Part shown: in pieces, positions 32,328-41,200 of the stretch
Layout of the letters: every line of letters begins with the position of its first letter
Position numbering within the stretch: the stretch's first letter is position 1
Translations under genes and position numbers: made by a program
Notes under the pieces: model-generated
Database searches by the model: none
Told to the model about the DNA's origin: nothing
Seen by the model: the letters and a program-made list of their open reading frames with translations, nothing else
Assembly: GCA_018242505.1 (NCBI GenBank)
Contig: JAFEBU010000038.1
Coordinates: forward strand, 124,001 to 188,000
Reading direction: 5' to 3'
Length of the DNA: 64,000 nt
Source: Pseudomonadota bacterium
GTDB taxonomy: Bacteria > Pseudomonadota > Alphaproteobacteria > Reyranellales > Reyranellaceae

Positions 32328-33479
32328 ATGGCGGGTCCGCTCTCGGGATTGACGATCGTGGAACTGGCCGGGATCGGCCCCGGCCCGATGTGCTCCATGA
32401 TGCTGGGTGACATGGGCGCCGATGTGATCCGCATCGATCGCACCAAGAGCCACGTCATGGATCGCCTCGCCGATCCCAAATATGCCGTGCACAATCGCAG
32501 CCGCCGCTCGATCTCGATCGACCTCCAGAAGAAGGAAGGCATCGAGGTGGCGCTGCGCCTGATCGACAAGGCCGACGGAGTCACCGAGCCGTTCCGTCCC
32601 GGCGTCGCCGAGCGGCTGGGCGTCGGACCGGATGTCTGCCTCAAGCGCAATCCCCGACTGGTCTATGGCCGCATGACCGGCTGGGGCCAGGAGGGCCCGC
32701 TCGCCAAGGCGGCCGGCCATGACATCAACTACATCGCGCTCACCGGCGCGCTGCATGCGATCGGGCCCCAGGAGAAGCCGATACCGCCGCTCAACCTGGT
32801 GGGCGATTTCGGCGGCGGCGGCATGCTGCTGGCCTTCGGCATGGTGTGCGGCCTTCTCGAGGCACAACGTTCGGGCAAGGGCCAAGTGGTCGACGCGGCG
32901 ATGGTCGACGGCGCGGCGTTGTTGCTGGGCGGCATCTACGGCATGGCGGGCGCGGGCCTATGGAACGACAACGAGCGCGGCTCCAACTTGCTCGACGGCG
33001 GTTCGCACTTTTACGGCACCTACGAAACCAAGGACGGCAAGTTCGTCTCGGTGGGCTCGATCGAACCTCAGTTCTACGACCTGCTGCTCGAGAAGACGGG
33101 CCTGAAGGGCGAGTCGCTGCCGGCGCAGATGGATCGCAACGCGTGGGCGCAGCTCAAGAGCCGGCTGGCGCAGATCTTCAAGACCAAGACGCGCGACGAA
33201 TGGTGCGCGATCATGGAAGGCAGCGACATCTGCTTCGCGCCCGTGCTCACCATGAAGGAAGCCTCGCAGCATCCGCATGCCAAGGCGCGGAACGCCTATG
33301 TCGACGTCTCGGGCTTCCCGCAGCCCGCCGCGGCGCCGCGTTTCTCACGCACCAAGGAAGGCGTGAAGGGCCCGGCCGCCCGGCGCGGGCAGCACACCGA
33401 TGAGGTGCTGGGCGAGCGCGGCTTCTCGACCAAGGAGATCGGCGAACTGAAAGCGGCGGGAATCGTCGGCGCCCAATGA
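32328..33479 (+). CDS. CaiB/BaiF CoA-transferase family protein, alpha-methylacyl-CoA racemase type
   Basis: This 383-residue class III CoA-transferase-fold protein begins with the ADP/CoA-binding [14 protein letters not shown]...[13 protein letters not shown]131 in GHDINY and D160 in GDFGGGGM correspond to the catalytic His126/Asp156 pair of mycobacterial MCR, so racemisation of 2-methylacyl-CoA is the best guess over CoA transfer. An AGGAGG precedes the ATG. It is upstream of a REP-like hairpin and the EI24 gene. Confidence 0.92.
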   Translation: MAGPLSGLTIVELAGIGPGPMCSMMLGDMGADVIRIDRTKSHVMDRLADPKYAVHNRSRRSISIDLQKKEGIEVALRLIDKADGVTEPFRPGVAERLGVGPDVCLKRNPRLVYGRMTGWGQEGPLAKAAGHDINYIALTGALHAIGPQEKPIPPLNLVGDFGGGGMLLAFGMVCGLLEAQRSGKGQVVDAAMVDGAALLLGGIYGMAGAGLWNDNERGSNLLDGGSHFYGTYETKDGKFVSVGSIEPQFYDLLLEKTGLKGESLPAQMDRNAWAQLKSRLAQIFKTKTRDEWCAIMEGSDICFAPVLTMKEASQHPHAKARNAYVDVSGFPQPAAAPRFSRTKEGVKGPAARRGQHTDEVLGERGFSTKEIGELKAAGIVGAQ

Positions 33480-33487
33480 TCGTGTCA

Positions 33488-33549
33488 TCCCGAGCAAAGC
33501 GAGGGATTCTTCCCGTTTCGCAAGGGTCCCTCGCCCTGCGGGCTCGGGA
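33488..33549. repeat. REP-like nested palindrome overlapping the EI24 translation start
   Basis: Two nested inverted repeats are visible: outer TCCCGAGC (33488-33495) with GCTCGGGA (33542-33549), and inner GCGAGGGA (33499-33506) with TCCCTCGC (33527-33534). This is the GTCATCCCGAGC type of palindrome dispersed in many bacterial chromosomes. It ends three bases before the GTG of the next gene, so the folded hairpin would mask its ribosome site. Confidence 0.75.
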
Positions 33550-33552
33550 CAG

Positions 33553-34266
33553 GTGATCCGCGCCTTCGAACTCGCCATCCAGCAATTGGGCGATCCGCGG
33601 CTGCGGAGCGTCATCTGGCAGTCGCTGCTGCTCTCGCTCCTGTTGCAGGCGGCGATCGTGGGCGTCGCCTGGTGGGCGTTGCAATCGTTCGTCACCTTCC
33701 AATGGGACTGGGTCAACAGCGCGGTCCACTGGCTGGGCGGCGCGGCGGTCCTGGTGCTGGCGCTGATGCTGTTTCCGGCGAGCTTCGGCGTCGTGATCTC
33801 GGTCTTCATCGAGCGCATCGCCGACATCGTGGAAAGCGCGCACTATCCCAGGCTCGGCAAGGCGCGCGGCATTCCGGTCTGGACGGCGATCTGGACCGGC
33901 CTGGTGTTCCTGGTCGCGGTGATCTTCCTCAACCTCGTGCTGCTGGTCCCCTACCTCGTCGCGCTGCTGTTCTTCGGCACCGGCGCAATCCTGTTCTATG
34001 CGCTGAACGGCTGGCTGACCGGACGTCTTTACTACGAGCAGGTGGCGCTGCGGCGCATGGATCCGGCCGAGGTCAAGGCCTGGCGGCGCGCCAACGCCGG
34101 CATCCTGTGGGGCACCGGGATCGTCATCGTCTTCCTGGGCACCATCCCGATCGTGAACCTGATCGTGCCGGTCGTCGGCACGGCGGCGATGGTGCATGTG
34201 GCACAAACGCTCACGCCACCTCCGGCGCCGGGCCGACCCTTCAATCCACCGGCCGGGTCACGGTAA
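33553..34266 (+). CDS. EI24-domain (CysZ-like) membrane protein
   Basis: This 237-residue polytopic protein has the EI24/CysZ layout: an N-terminal amphipathic stretch (AFELAIQQLGDPRLR), about four to five TM helices, and the conserved LNLVLLVPYLVALLFFGTGAILF...LNGWLTGRLYYEQVALRR. CysZ members transport sulfate; alphaproteobacterial EI24 proteins are mostly uncharacterised. The GTG at 33553 is the only start that keeps the conserved N-terminus, although a palindrome replaces a normal ribosome site. It overlaps no neighbour; a lipoprotein follows after one base. Confidence 0.82.
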   Translation: MIRAFELAIQQLGDPRLRSVIWQSLLLSLLLQAAIVGVAWWALQSFVTFQWDWVNSAVHWLGGAAVLVLALMLFPASFGVVISVFIERIADIVESAHYPRLGKARGIPVWTAIWTGLVFLVAVIFLNLVLLVPYLVALLFFGTGAILFYALNGWLTGRLYYEQVALRRMDPAEVKAWRRANAGILWGTGIVIVFLGTIPIVNLIVPVVGTAAMVHVAQTLTPPPAPGRPFNPPAGSR

Positions 34267-34267
34267 G

Positions 34268-34654
34268 ATGAGGTTCATGAAACTTGCCTTCTGGCCTCTG
34301 GCCGCTGCTGCCCTTTCCTTGGGTGGCTGCGTCACGGAACCGACCCCGCAATATTCTCTATCCAGCAACGATCTGGGCACGTTCCGATCGGCCAACGCCG
34401 GGCGGCCGATCCCGGTGAGCCAGATCAAGGGCATGGACATCCAGCAGCTTCGCGCGACCTTTGGCCTGCCGGCGCTCGATCGCAAGGACGCCGCCACGCG
34501 CGTCCTGCGTTACCAGTCCGATGCCTGCAGCCTGTTCGTCTATCTGTCGAACGACCGGGCCGACTACGCCGACGCCTACGACCTCAAGCTGCGCCGGCTG
34601 ATGAACACCGACGAATGTGCGGGCTCGGTGGCGGCGCAACGCCGGACGTCCTGA
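34268..34654 (+). CDS. Small predicted lipoprotein
   Basis: This 128-residue protein has a lipobox LGGC (Cys at residue 21 from the ATG at 34268; a second ATG at 34277 is possible). The mature part includes IKGMDIQQLRATFGLPALDRKD, which resembles SmpA/BamE-like segments that relate a residue pair to 'FG-x-P' turns, and CSLFVYLS. Two further cysteines near the C-terminus may pair. No firm family is recognised. It begins one base after the EI24 stop, so coexpression is likely. Confidence 0.75.
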   Translation: MRFMKLAFWPLAAAALSLGGCVTEPTPQYSLSSNDLGTFRSANAGRPIPVSQIKGMDIQQLRATFGLPALDRKDAATRVLRYQSDACSLFVYLSNDRADYADAYDLKLRRLMNTDECAGSVAAQRRTS

Positions 34655-34680
34655 GTGCAAGCCCGTCGCCGGCGCACGGT

Positions 34681-35187
34681 TCACTCCGCTGGCGTGAGGG
34701 ACTGACGGGCTTGCATGAGCAGGCCGGAGAACCAGCCGACGCCGATGCCCGAGACGAAGCCTCCGACCGCCGCCGACAGACAGATCCAGAGCGGCTGGTG
34801 GGCCAGAGCCGGCGCCACGCCGAACAGCACGCCCAGCGCATAGCGCACGGCGAAGATCGAAACGCCGAAGATCAAGGCGAACCATCCGCCGGCGATTTCC
34901 AGCCGCCCGTCGGGACGGCGGCGGACCGGTCGGCGGCATCCAATGGCATGTCCCAGCGGCAGTGCCAGCACAAACGCTGCGCTCCAGCCGGCCAACGCGA
35001 GGCCGGGATGCAGAGCCTGCGCGACGCCCGACAGCGACAGGGCCAAGCCGACCATCGGCAGAAGCGCCGGACGCCAGATCGGCACAATTCGCGGACGCAG
35101 CCCTTGCGGGCCGAGCCAAACGACCAGGGCCATGACGAACCACACCCAGAGCGGCGTATGGGCGACGATCTCGAAAAGTGACGGCAT
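34681..35187 (-). CDS. DUF6622-like integral membrane protein
   Basis: This 168-residue protein begins MPSLFEIVAHTPLWVWFVMA and has five predicted TM helices; the start and the P-x-W-V-W motif resemble DUF6622 proteins. The ATG at 35187 is preferred to a longer reading from 35295, which would add an unlikely hydrophilic N-terminus. Function unknown. It is convergent with the lipoprotein and divergent from the LytTR regulator; in related genomes such small membrane proteins can accompany LytTR regulators, which would fit here. Confidence 0.75.
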   Translation of the reverse strand: MPSLFEIVAHTPLWVWFVMALVVWLGPQGLRPRIVPIWRPALLPMVGLALSLSGVAQALHPGLALAGWSAAFVLALPLGHAIGCRRPVRRRPDGRLEIAGGWFALIFGVSIFAVRYALGVLFGVAPALAHQPLWICLSAAVGGFVSGIGVGWFSGLLMQARQSLTPAE

Positions 35188-35307
35188 GATGACACCCGGG
35201 AGGGGGTTGATCGGGCCGCCAACGTCGATGATGGACGGCGCGAGATCCATTGCCCTTGCGTGGATTCGCTGGCCTTTTTCGCCAGCTGCCGGCAATCATC
35301 GTTCACG

Positions 35308-36086
35308 ATGCGTCAAACGACGTTCCTGCGGACCCTGCCCTACCAGCTGCGCTGGATCGCGGGCATCGTCGTGGTATTCGCCGTGGCCGGTCCTTTCGGC
35401 AGCTACGCCGATATGCGGCTCCCCACCCGGGTCGGCTACTTCGGCGCCGTCTGCATACTGTTCTGGCTGCAGGTGGTGGGACTCAACGCCCTGTTTCGCC
35501 GCATCGAGATAATCAACCGCCGGCCGCCGCTGGTCGGCCGCATCCTTGTCGGCATCCTGGTCTCCATCCCCGGCACCATCGAGATCATCGCGCTCTATTC
35601 ATGGATGGTGCGACCGATCCCGCTGTTCGTGGCTTGGGAGATCTTTCCCCAGGCAGCGTTCATGACCGTGATCCTATCGATCGTGATCGGTCTGTTCGTC
35701 GACCGATACCGTCACGCCGAGGCCGATAGCGAACGCGCACGTGTGGCGACCGCCTCGGCACCGGAGACAGTAGGCGGCGCCTCCGATTTCTTTCGTCGCA
35801 TTCCGCCTGCACTGGGACGCGACCTGCTGGCGCTCGAAATGGAGGATCATTACCTGCGCATCCATACCACGCTCGGCAGCGACCTCATCCTTCTGCGCCT
35901 GCGCGACGCCATCGCCGAGTTGGGCCCGGCCGGCAGGTCCATCGCTCATGGTGGGTTGCCGAGGGCGCTGTCGCATCGGTGGAACGCAACCCCGGCAAGC
36001 CTGTGCTGACGTTGCGCAACGGCTTAAAGGTGCCGGTGAGTAAGACCTTCCGCGATCAGGTGAAAGAGGTGGGCTGGCTTGGTTGA
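35308..36086 (+). pseudogene. Membrane-bound LytTR-domain transcription regulator with a frameshift
   Basis: The N-terminus has four TM helices (about residues 13-140), then a linker, then a LytTR DNA-binding domain (LLALEMEDHYLRIHTTLGSD...LRLRDAIAELGP). The frame breaks at a GC-rich run near 35920-35938. The original frame ends at 36009, but the second half of LytTR continues intact in the -1 frame: QVHRSWWVAEGAVASVER ... VPVSKTFRDQVKEVGWLG, stop at 36084-36086. Restoring one base gives 259 residues. That stop overlaps the TTG start of the next gene, as expected if the joined frame is genuine. Either a recent pseudogene or a sequencing error. Confidence 0.8.
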
Positions 36087-37077
36087 TACGCCGATCCGGA
36101 TCGGCATCCTGGGCGCCGGGGCCATGGGCACGACGCATGCGGCAGCCTATGCCGGCCTGCCCGACGTGTCTGTCGTCGGCGTCTTCGCCCGCGACCCGGC
36201 GCGCGCCCGCGCTGCGGCGGCTCTCTGCAAGGCTGAGCCTTTCACCGACGCCGAGGCGCTGATCCGACATTCGGGCATCGACGCCATCGATGTCTGTCTA
36301 CCGAGCGCGATCCATGGCGACTTCGTGGTCGCCGCGTTGAATGCCGGCAAGCATGTCTTCTGCGAAACGCCGCTGGCGCTGCAATTGGACGAGGCGCGGC
36401 GGATGCGCGATGCGGCGCGGCGGGGCGACCGCCTGCTGCAAGTCGGACTTCTCATGCGCGCGTTAGGCGCCTACCGGCACATCAAGGACGTGGCGGCGTC
36501 AGGTGTGCATGGAAAGCTGCTGAGCGTCACGACCTGGCGGCTCGGCTCCTACCTCCACCCCGATGCGCCCGACCACAAGGCGCACTACAGCGAACCCTCG
36601 ATCGAGCTCATGACGTTCGACTTCGACTTCCTCCAGTGGTTGATGGGCCCACCCAACCGCCTGTCGGCGAGCGCGGTGCGAACAGATCAACGTGCGCCCG
36701 GAGAAATCTCGGCCCTGCTGAGCTACGACGATGGCCGACACGCCACCGTTCTCGCCAGCGGCTTGATGCCGCCGGGCTTTGCCTTCACCGCCGGCTTCCG
36801 CGCGTTGTTCGACCGTGCAACCTTTGAGCATCAGGCCGTCTTCGACAGGATTCCACCCACCACCGGCTTCACCATTGTCGAGGGGAAGGACCCGGCGCGG
36901 TCGATACCGTTGCCGGGACAGAACCCCTACGAGGTCGAGCTGCAGCGCTTCGTGGATTGCATCCGCGGCCGCGCCGACCCAGGCCTGTGCGATGCAGATC
37001 GTGCGATCGAGGCGCTGGTGCTTTCGACAGCAACGCGGCGCTCCCTTGAACAGGCGCGCTCGGTCGAGATCGTTTAG
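36079..37077 (+). CDS. Gfo/Idh/MocA-family oxidoreductase
   Basis: This 332-residue NAD(P)-dependent oxidoreductase has the Rossmann start IRIGILGAGAMGTTHAAAY, the family CETPLAL (usually EKP, with the Lys replaced here by Thr-Pro), and a C-terminal alpha/beta domain typical of the family. The missing EKP lysine means classical sugar dehydrogenase chemistry is uncertain. It begins at a TTG (36079) overlapping the last eight bases of the LytTR frame. Substrate unknown. Confidence 0.86.
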   Translation: MVDTPIRIGILGAGAMGTTHAAAYAGLPDVSVVGVFARDPARARAAAALCKAEPFTDAEALIRHSGIDAIDVCLPSAIHGDFVVAALNAGKHVFCETPLALQLDEARRMRDAARRGDRLLQVGLLMRALGAYRHIKDVAASGVHGKLLSVTTWRLGSYLHPDAPDHKAHYSEPSIELMTFDFDFLQWLMGPPNRLSASAVRTDQRAPGEISALLSYDDGRHATVLASGLMPPGFAFTAGFRALFDRATFEHQAVFDRIPPTTGFTIVEGKDPARSIPLPGQNPYEVELQRFVDCIRGRADPGLCDADRAIEALVLSTATRRSLEQARSVEIV

Positions 37078-37109
37078 CCAAGGCTTTTTCAGCAACAGTG
37101 GAATCGACT

Positions 37110-37215
37110 CACCCTCACCCCGAGGCCGTACGAAGCACGGCGTCTCGAAGGGTGGAGCAAACACCGTATATCTTGTCATCCTTCGAGCCGGTCGCTGCGC
37201 GGCTCCTCGGGACGA
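37110..37215. repeat. Pair of REP-like palindromes
   Basis: Two hairpin-forming units stand between convergent genes. The first (37110-37154) pairs CACCCT with AGGGTG and CGAGGCCGT with ACGGC...CTCG. The second (about 37178-37215) contains GAGCCG-N9-CGGCTC inside TCATCCTTCGAG...CTCGGGACGAGG. The type is the 'TTCGAG...CGCGGCTCCTC' repeat common in alphaproteobacterial intergenic DNA. They may also serve as terminators for both neighbours. Confidence 0.65.
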
Positions 37216-37224
37216 GGCGATTCT

Positions 37225-38268
37225 CTAGCGGCCGCCGCGATCCTCGCGCCAGAGATCGAGGCGCTCCTGCACCGGGCGGTCGGAGAAGGAGAAGAGCACG
37301 GCGTCGCTCCTGGCCTTGTGCACGACCCTGGCCCAGCTCGGCACGACGAAATGGTCGCGCTTCTTCCAGGCGAAGGTCCTGTCGCCGATCGTGCTCTCGC
37401 CCTCGCCCTCGACGACCGAGAACACGGTGCCGTCGGTGCTGCGGTAGGGCTGGGCCGCAAAGCCCTTGGGCAGGAGCTGCATGAAGGTGCCCATGGTGGC
37501 GATCGGCGCGCCGCCGCTGGCCGGATTGACGTAGCGTAGCTTGTAGCCGTGGCAGGCATCAGGAGGGCCGGCCTTGGCGAGGCCCGCCAGCGCCTCGCGC
37601 GTGCGCGCATAGGGATAGTTGAAGATCGGCGAGGTCTGCCGTTGCGGCGTCCAGTCGACAGGCAAGAGGCCGCTGGCGAACCTGGCGTCCGACGTGCCGA
37701 CCGGCGCCGTCACCGCCTGCTCGTCCTCGGCGCCGTTCTCGGCAAAGCCGGCGTTGAACATCGCCACCAGCGGGATGTCGAGTCCGTCGAGCCAGACCAT
37801 CGGCTTCTGCGAGTCGTTGCCGTGGTCGTGCCAGGTCCAGGTCGGCGTGATGACGAAATCGCCCTCGCGCATGATGGTGCGTTCGCCGTCGACGGCGGTG
37901 TAGGCGCCCTCGCCCTCGACGATGAAGCGCAGCGCCGACTGGGTGTGGCGATGGCTGGGCGCGATCTCGCCCGGCAGGATGAGCTGCAGGCCGGCATAGA
38001 GCGTGGGCGTGATGCACGAGCTGCCCGGCATCGCCGGGTTCTCCAGGATCAGCACGCGCCGCACCGCTTCCTTGGCGGTGATCAGCGTGCCCGATTCCAT
38101 CAGGAACGGCCGGACCTTGTCGTAGTCCCACGCCGCGGGCACGTACTTGGGGGCAGGCTGCGGCGGCACGAGCTGGTGCAGCGACTCCCAGAGCGGCGCC
38201 ATCGAGAGGCCGCCGATGCGGTCATAGAAGTCGCGGCGGGCGTTGTTGCGCGTGGAGCGACCGTCCAT
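37225..38268 (-). CDS. Gentisate 1,2-dioxygenase-like bicupin
   Basis: This 347-residue bicupin is of the gentisate/1-hydroxy-2-naphthoate dioxygenase family. The N-terminal cupin has the Fe(II)-binding pattern [22 protein letters not shown] with a later [10 protein letters not shown]; the C-terminal cupin has [32 protein letters not shown], lacking the paired His, as is normal for the second barrel. It cleaves an aromatic ring between carboxyl and hydroxyl carbons. ATG at 38268 chosen. It lies 7 nt after the PuuD-like gene. No maleylpyruvate isomerase or fumarylpyruvate hydrolase is adjacent, but GSTs elsewhere in the window belong to a family that includes such isomerases. Confidence 0.88.
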   Translation of the reverse strand: MDGRSTRNNARRDFYDRIGGLSMAPLWESLHQLVPPQPAPKYVPAAWDYDKVRPFLMESGTLITAKEAVRRVLILENPAMPGSSCITPTLYAGLQLILPGEIAPSHRHTQSALRFIVEGEGAYTAVDGERTIMREGDFVITPTWTWHDHGNDSQKPMVWLDGLDIPLVAMFNAGFAENGAEDEQAVTAPVGTSDARFASGLLPVDWTPQRQTSPIFNYPYARTREALAGLAKAGPPDACHGYKLRYVNPASGGAPIATMGTFMQLLPKGFAAQPYRSTDGTVFSVVEGEGESTIGDRTFAWKKRDHFVVPSWARVVHKARSDAVLFSFSDRPVQERLDLWREDRGGR

Positions 38269-38275
38269 GGAGCAC

Positions 38276-39094
38276 CTATTCGGCGGCGGCGCGCAACGGC
38301 AGACCCAGCCGCGCGGCGGCGCGCGCCCGGCAGGCCGCGGCAAAGGCATCGAACAGCTTCATCGACACGGGATTCTGCAGCGCGCGATGCTCGGGATGCC
38401 ACTGCAGCGCCAGCGCGAAGGCCGGCGCATCGGGCAGGCTGAAGGCCTCCACCTGGCCGTCGTCGGCGACGGCTTCGAGCCGCGCGCAGGGCGCCAGCCG
38501 GTCGACCCCCTGGGCATGCAGCGAATTCACCGTCACCCGCCGCTCGCCCAGCAGGCGCTGCAGCAGGCCGCCTTCGACGATCTCGACGTCATGGGCGGGG
38601 GCATAGTTCACATCGATGTCGGGCGACTTCGGCGAGCGATGGTCGCGGCGCCCCTCGACCTCATGCACGAGCTGGTGCAGCGATCCGCCCATCGCCACGT
38701 TCACCTCCTGGGCGCCGCGGCAGATCGCGAACAGCGGCACGGCATGGTCGACGGCCCGACGGATCAGGGGCAGCGTCGTGGCGTCGCGCGCCGCGTCGTG
38801 CGCGGTCCCGTCGCGGCTCGGCTCGCCGCCATAATGGTGCGGTTCGACATTGGACGGGCTGCCGGTCAGCAGGACGCCGTCGAGCATGTCGAGGAGGCGG
38901 TCGAGCGCCTCGGTCATGGCCCGATCCTCGGCGAATTCCTGCCCGAAGGCAGGGATCAGAACCGGCAGGCCGCCAACCGCGCGAATGGCCGCCTGCACGT
39001 ACTTGTCGCCCACGCTGTGGACCCAGCCGCCCCGGCCATTCTCCTTCAGACAGGCAGTAATTCCCACAAGCGGACGCAATCTCGAGCCGTTCAT
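38276..39094 (-). CDS. Gamma-glutamyl-gamma-aminobutyrate hydrolase-like class I amidotransferase (peptidase C26)
   Basis: This 272-residue protein has the class I glutamine-amidotransferase triad: C125 in [12 protein letters not shown]233 and E235 in LQWHPEH. The opening [12 protein letters not shown] and the [16 protein letters not shown] loop fit PuuD/peptidase C26, which frees GABA from gamma-glutamyl-GABA in putrescine breakdown. Its neighbour is an aromatic dioxygenase, so another gamma-glutamyl amide (for example from anilide- or amine-type degradation) is possible. It is first gene of a two-gene operon. Confidence 0.88.
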   Translation of the reverse strand: MNGSRLRPLVGITACLKENGRGGWVHSVGDKYVQAAIRAVGGLPVLIPAFGQEFAEDRAMTEALDRLLDMLDGVLLTGSPSNVEPHHYGGEPSRDGTAHDAARDATTLPLIRRAVDHAVPLFAICRGAQEVNVAMGGSLHQLVHEVEGRRDHRSPKSPDIDVNYAPAHDVEIVEGGLLQRLLGERRVTVNSLHAQGVDRLAPCARLEAVADDGQVEAFSLPDAPAFALALQWHPEHRALQNPVSMKLFDAFAAACRARAAARLGLPLRAAAE

Positions 39095-39253
39095 CCTGTA
39101 CCACGTCGAAAACAGGGATATTTATCATCGCGCCCGCCCGTCGGCTTGGCAATTGCCTGCCGGCTGACACTGCCTGCGCCTTGTGCAGCGCAGCCTTGCA
39201 TGGTACCGCCCGCCAGCCCCACCAGTGAGACAATTTCGAGCGAAAGCAACAGG

Positions 39254-39769
39254 ATGACCGACACTCCGACGCCGCCCCCCGGCCCCGATGCCGCCCCCCA
39301 GCTGCAGGCCAGCCCCCTCACCCTGCACGGGCAATACATCAAGGATCTCAGCTTCGAGAACCCGCGCGCGCCGCAAAGCCTGATCGAGCAGAAACAGCCG
39401 CAGCTCTCGCTCAACGTCAACGTGGCGACCCGCCAGTTCGAGGCCAAGACCTTCGAGGTGACGCTGACCCTGGAGGCCAGCGCCCATACCCCGGAGAAGG
39501 AGCCCCTGTTCGTGCTCGAGCTGGTCTATGCCGGCACGGTCAGCCTGGGCGAGGTGCCGCAGGAGGCGGTCGGGCCGCTGCTGCTGATCGAGACACCGCG
39601 GCTGCTGTTCCCGTTCGCCCGCGCCATCGTCGCCAATGTCACGCGCGAGGCCGGCTTCCCGCCGCTCAACATCGCGCCGGTCGACTTCGTGGCGCTCTAT
39701 CGCCAGCAGGTCGAGGCCACTGGCGGCCAGGTGCCCGGCATTCCCGGCGGCCCTGTCGGTCACGCCTAG
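39254..39769 (+). CDS. secB: Protein-export chaperone SecB
   Basis: This 171-residue tetrameric chaperone holds preproteins unfolded and hands them to SecA. Signatures include QYIKDLSFENPRAPQSL, FEVTLTLEASA, VYAGTVSLGEVPQE and the block LLFPFARAIVANVTREAGFPPLNIAPVDFVALY. The N-terminus is Pro-rich (TPTPPPGPDAAPQLQ) and the C-terminus carries a Gly/Pro tail; both are variable in alphaproteobacteria. ATG at 39254 after AACAGG. Monocistronic. Confidence 0.97.
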   Translation: MTDTPTPPPGPDAAPQLQASPLTLHGQYIKDLSFENPRAPQSLIEQKQPQLSLNVNVATRQFEAKTFEVTLTLEASAHTPEKEPLFVLELVYAGTVSLGEVPQEAVGPLLLIETPRLLFPFARAIVANVTREAGFPPLNIAPVDFVALYRQQVEATGGQVPGIPGGPVGHA

Positions 39770-39800
39770 CGCAAGGTCCGCTGAAGTTGAGAGGGCTGTG

Positions 39801-39831
39801 CCTCCCCAGCGCGGAAGCCGCGATGGGGAGG
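39801..39831. repeat. REP-like hairpin downstream of secB
   Basis: CCTCCCCA-g-CGCGG, loop AAG, CCGCG-a-TGGGGAGG: a 13-bp stem with one mismatch. This is the 'cctccccag...ctggggagg' palindrome scattered through many Rhizobiales-type genomes. It may terminate secB transcription. Nothing else is seen between 39770 and 39940. Confidence 0.7.
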
Positions 39832-39940
39832 TGCCCGCAAAGCAGGTGGAAGGTCGGGGATATCAGCTTCGATGCCGATGACCCCCCGACCCTTCGGATC
39901 ACATCCCCGGCGTCGCTGGGAAAGCGTAATTCACCGCCCT

Positions 39941-40375
39941 CTAGGTTTTGGAGGCGTCGGCTGTTGCGGACACCGGTTGCGGCGACGTCGCCTGCACCGG
40001 GCCAGCGCCGATAGGCGCCCCGATGGGAGCGCAGCGCTGTTCGGCCAGCGTGCCGAGATACTGCTGGCGGGCATTGAGGGCCTGGGCCTCCTTGCCGCTC
40101 GCGTTCTGAAAATCCATCGCGAACCACAGCACCGGAATGAACACGCCGGCAACGCCGGCCGCCACGTTCTGCGCGACCTTCCCGCCATCCTCCTTGCCGA
40201 GCTCGGTGAGCTTGTCGGCATTGGCCCTCGATTCGGCCTGGATGGCGGTGCAATCCATGTAACGGTCCTGCGGCTGGACCACGGCGACAGGGTTGGGCGC
40301 ACGGCCGGCACACGCCCCAAGACTCAAGACACCACTCAACACGACGCCCGCCGACAAAGCTTTTCCTAAAAGCAT
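39941..40375 (-). CDS. Predicted lipoprotein of unknown function
   Basis: This 144-residue protein has a lipobox LGAC (from the ATG at 40375, C at about residue 21), then RYMDCTAIQAESRANADKLTELGKEDGGKVAQNVAAGVAGVFIPVLWFAMDF: a charged helix followed by a Gly/Ala-rich hydrophobic helix. It ends with a low-complexity Ala/Pro/Gln tail. The combination resembles small envelope lipoproteins with a glycine-zipper-like segment. No named family. It stands alone, convergent with secB. Confidence 0.75.
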   Translation of the reverse strand: MLLGKALSAGVVLSGVLSLGACAGRAPNPVAVVQPQDRYMDCTAIQAESRANADKLTELGKEDGGKVAQNVAAGVAGVFIPVLWFAMDFQNASGKEAQALNARQQYLGTLAEQRCAPIGAPIGAGPVQATSPQPVSATADASKT

Positions 40376-40610
40376 AATGGTTTCCCCCACGAACAACTTG
40401 AATGTTGGGCAACCATAACGCGCAATCCTTCTCTCACTCTGTGTGCGAGCAAGGTCAAACGCGTGGCGGATCGGTGGCCAACGGGCCTCGGTTGGGGCCG
40501 CTCACTTGAATAGGGTGCGTTCGTTTTCTCTTGCCACGCCGCTTCCCAACTTCCGCATATCCTGGGGATGCGAACACAAGAGCTGGGGCGACTGATCGAA
40601 GGGCTGAACG

Positions 40611-41008
40611 GTGGTCTCCGCCATCACCGGCGACCGCTACAAGAACAGCGAGACGCGGCGCGGCTACAACCGGTGGTCGATTTCACCCGGAAGGTCGACT
40701 GCGCGGTGCTGGGCATCACGCATCTCGCTAAGAACTCGAGCGGCCGCGACCCGCTCGATCGCGTCGCCGGCAGCCTCGCCTTCGGCGCCGTGCCGCGGCT
40801 CGTGATGTCGACGGTGAAGCCGCCCGACTCCAGGGCACCGCGCCGCCTCCTGCGCACCAAAGCGAACAACGGCCGCGACGACGGCGGCTTCGAATACACG
40901 CTTCGCTAGGCGCCCGTGCCGGGGCATGTCTTCACCATCGAATGGCGTACGGTCTTTGACGGCCTTGCGATCCTTGAAGAAAGATCCCTCGGCGTTGCAT
41001 CGGGATGA
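40611..41008 (+). pseudogene. Fragment of a RepA/primase-associated AAA ATPase (mobile-element type)
   Basis: The 3' part of a RecA-fold ATPase survives. VVSAITGDRYKNSETRRG (from 40611) is in one frame, then, after a shift near 40665, the text continues in the next frame: LQPVVDFTRKVDCAVLGITHLAK and DRVAGSLAFGAVPRLVMS, then LRTKANNGRDDGGFEYTLR. After a TAG at 40907-40909, APVPGHVFTIEW continues in the same frame to a TGA at 41006-41008, so the TAG probably replaces a CAG. Walker A and the N-terminus are missing. Such ATPases sit in integrated plasmids and phage-like islands, so this marks an eroded mobile element. Confidence 0.75.
40935..41004. repeat. Degenerate dispersed repeat, copy 1
   Basis: CATCGAATGGC...GGTCTTTGACGGCCTT...AAAGATCCCTCGGCG...GCATCGGG aligns with 43951-44020 and 42149-42228. 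Here it is the tail of the decayed ATPase frame. By eye about 75 percent identical to copy 3. Confidence 0.6.
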
Positions 41009-41200
41009 CACAGGTCGGGACGCGGATACACATTAGCCGCTTCATCCACCCTGGTCGTCCGGTGAGCGGCCGGAGTCCGGCAGCTTCATCTCCTCAAGCC
41101 GCCCGTGGCGGTGACTCCGGTAATGCGGTGGCGAAGGCGTCGAGCTACGCTGCGGCCACCCGTTGCCGCGCGCGTCGCGTCCAAAGGAGAGCTCGAGATC

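Noticed and set aside
36007..36009. The TGA ending the first frame of the LytTR gene as a second selenocysteine codon
   Set aside because: The conserved LytTR sequence before this point has already moved to another frame, and no family Cys/Sec is expected.
40907..40909. The TAG within the ATPase fragment as a recoded or pyrrolysine codon
   Set aside because: The gene also has a frameshift and lacks its N-terminus; a CAG-to-TAG change in a pseudogene is the simplest reading.
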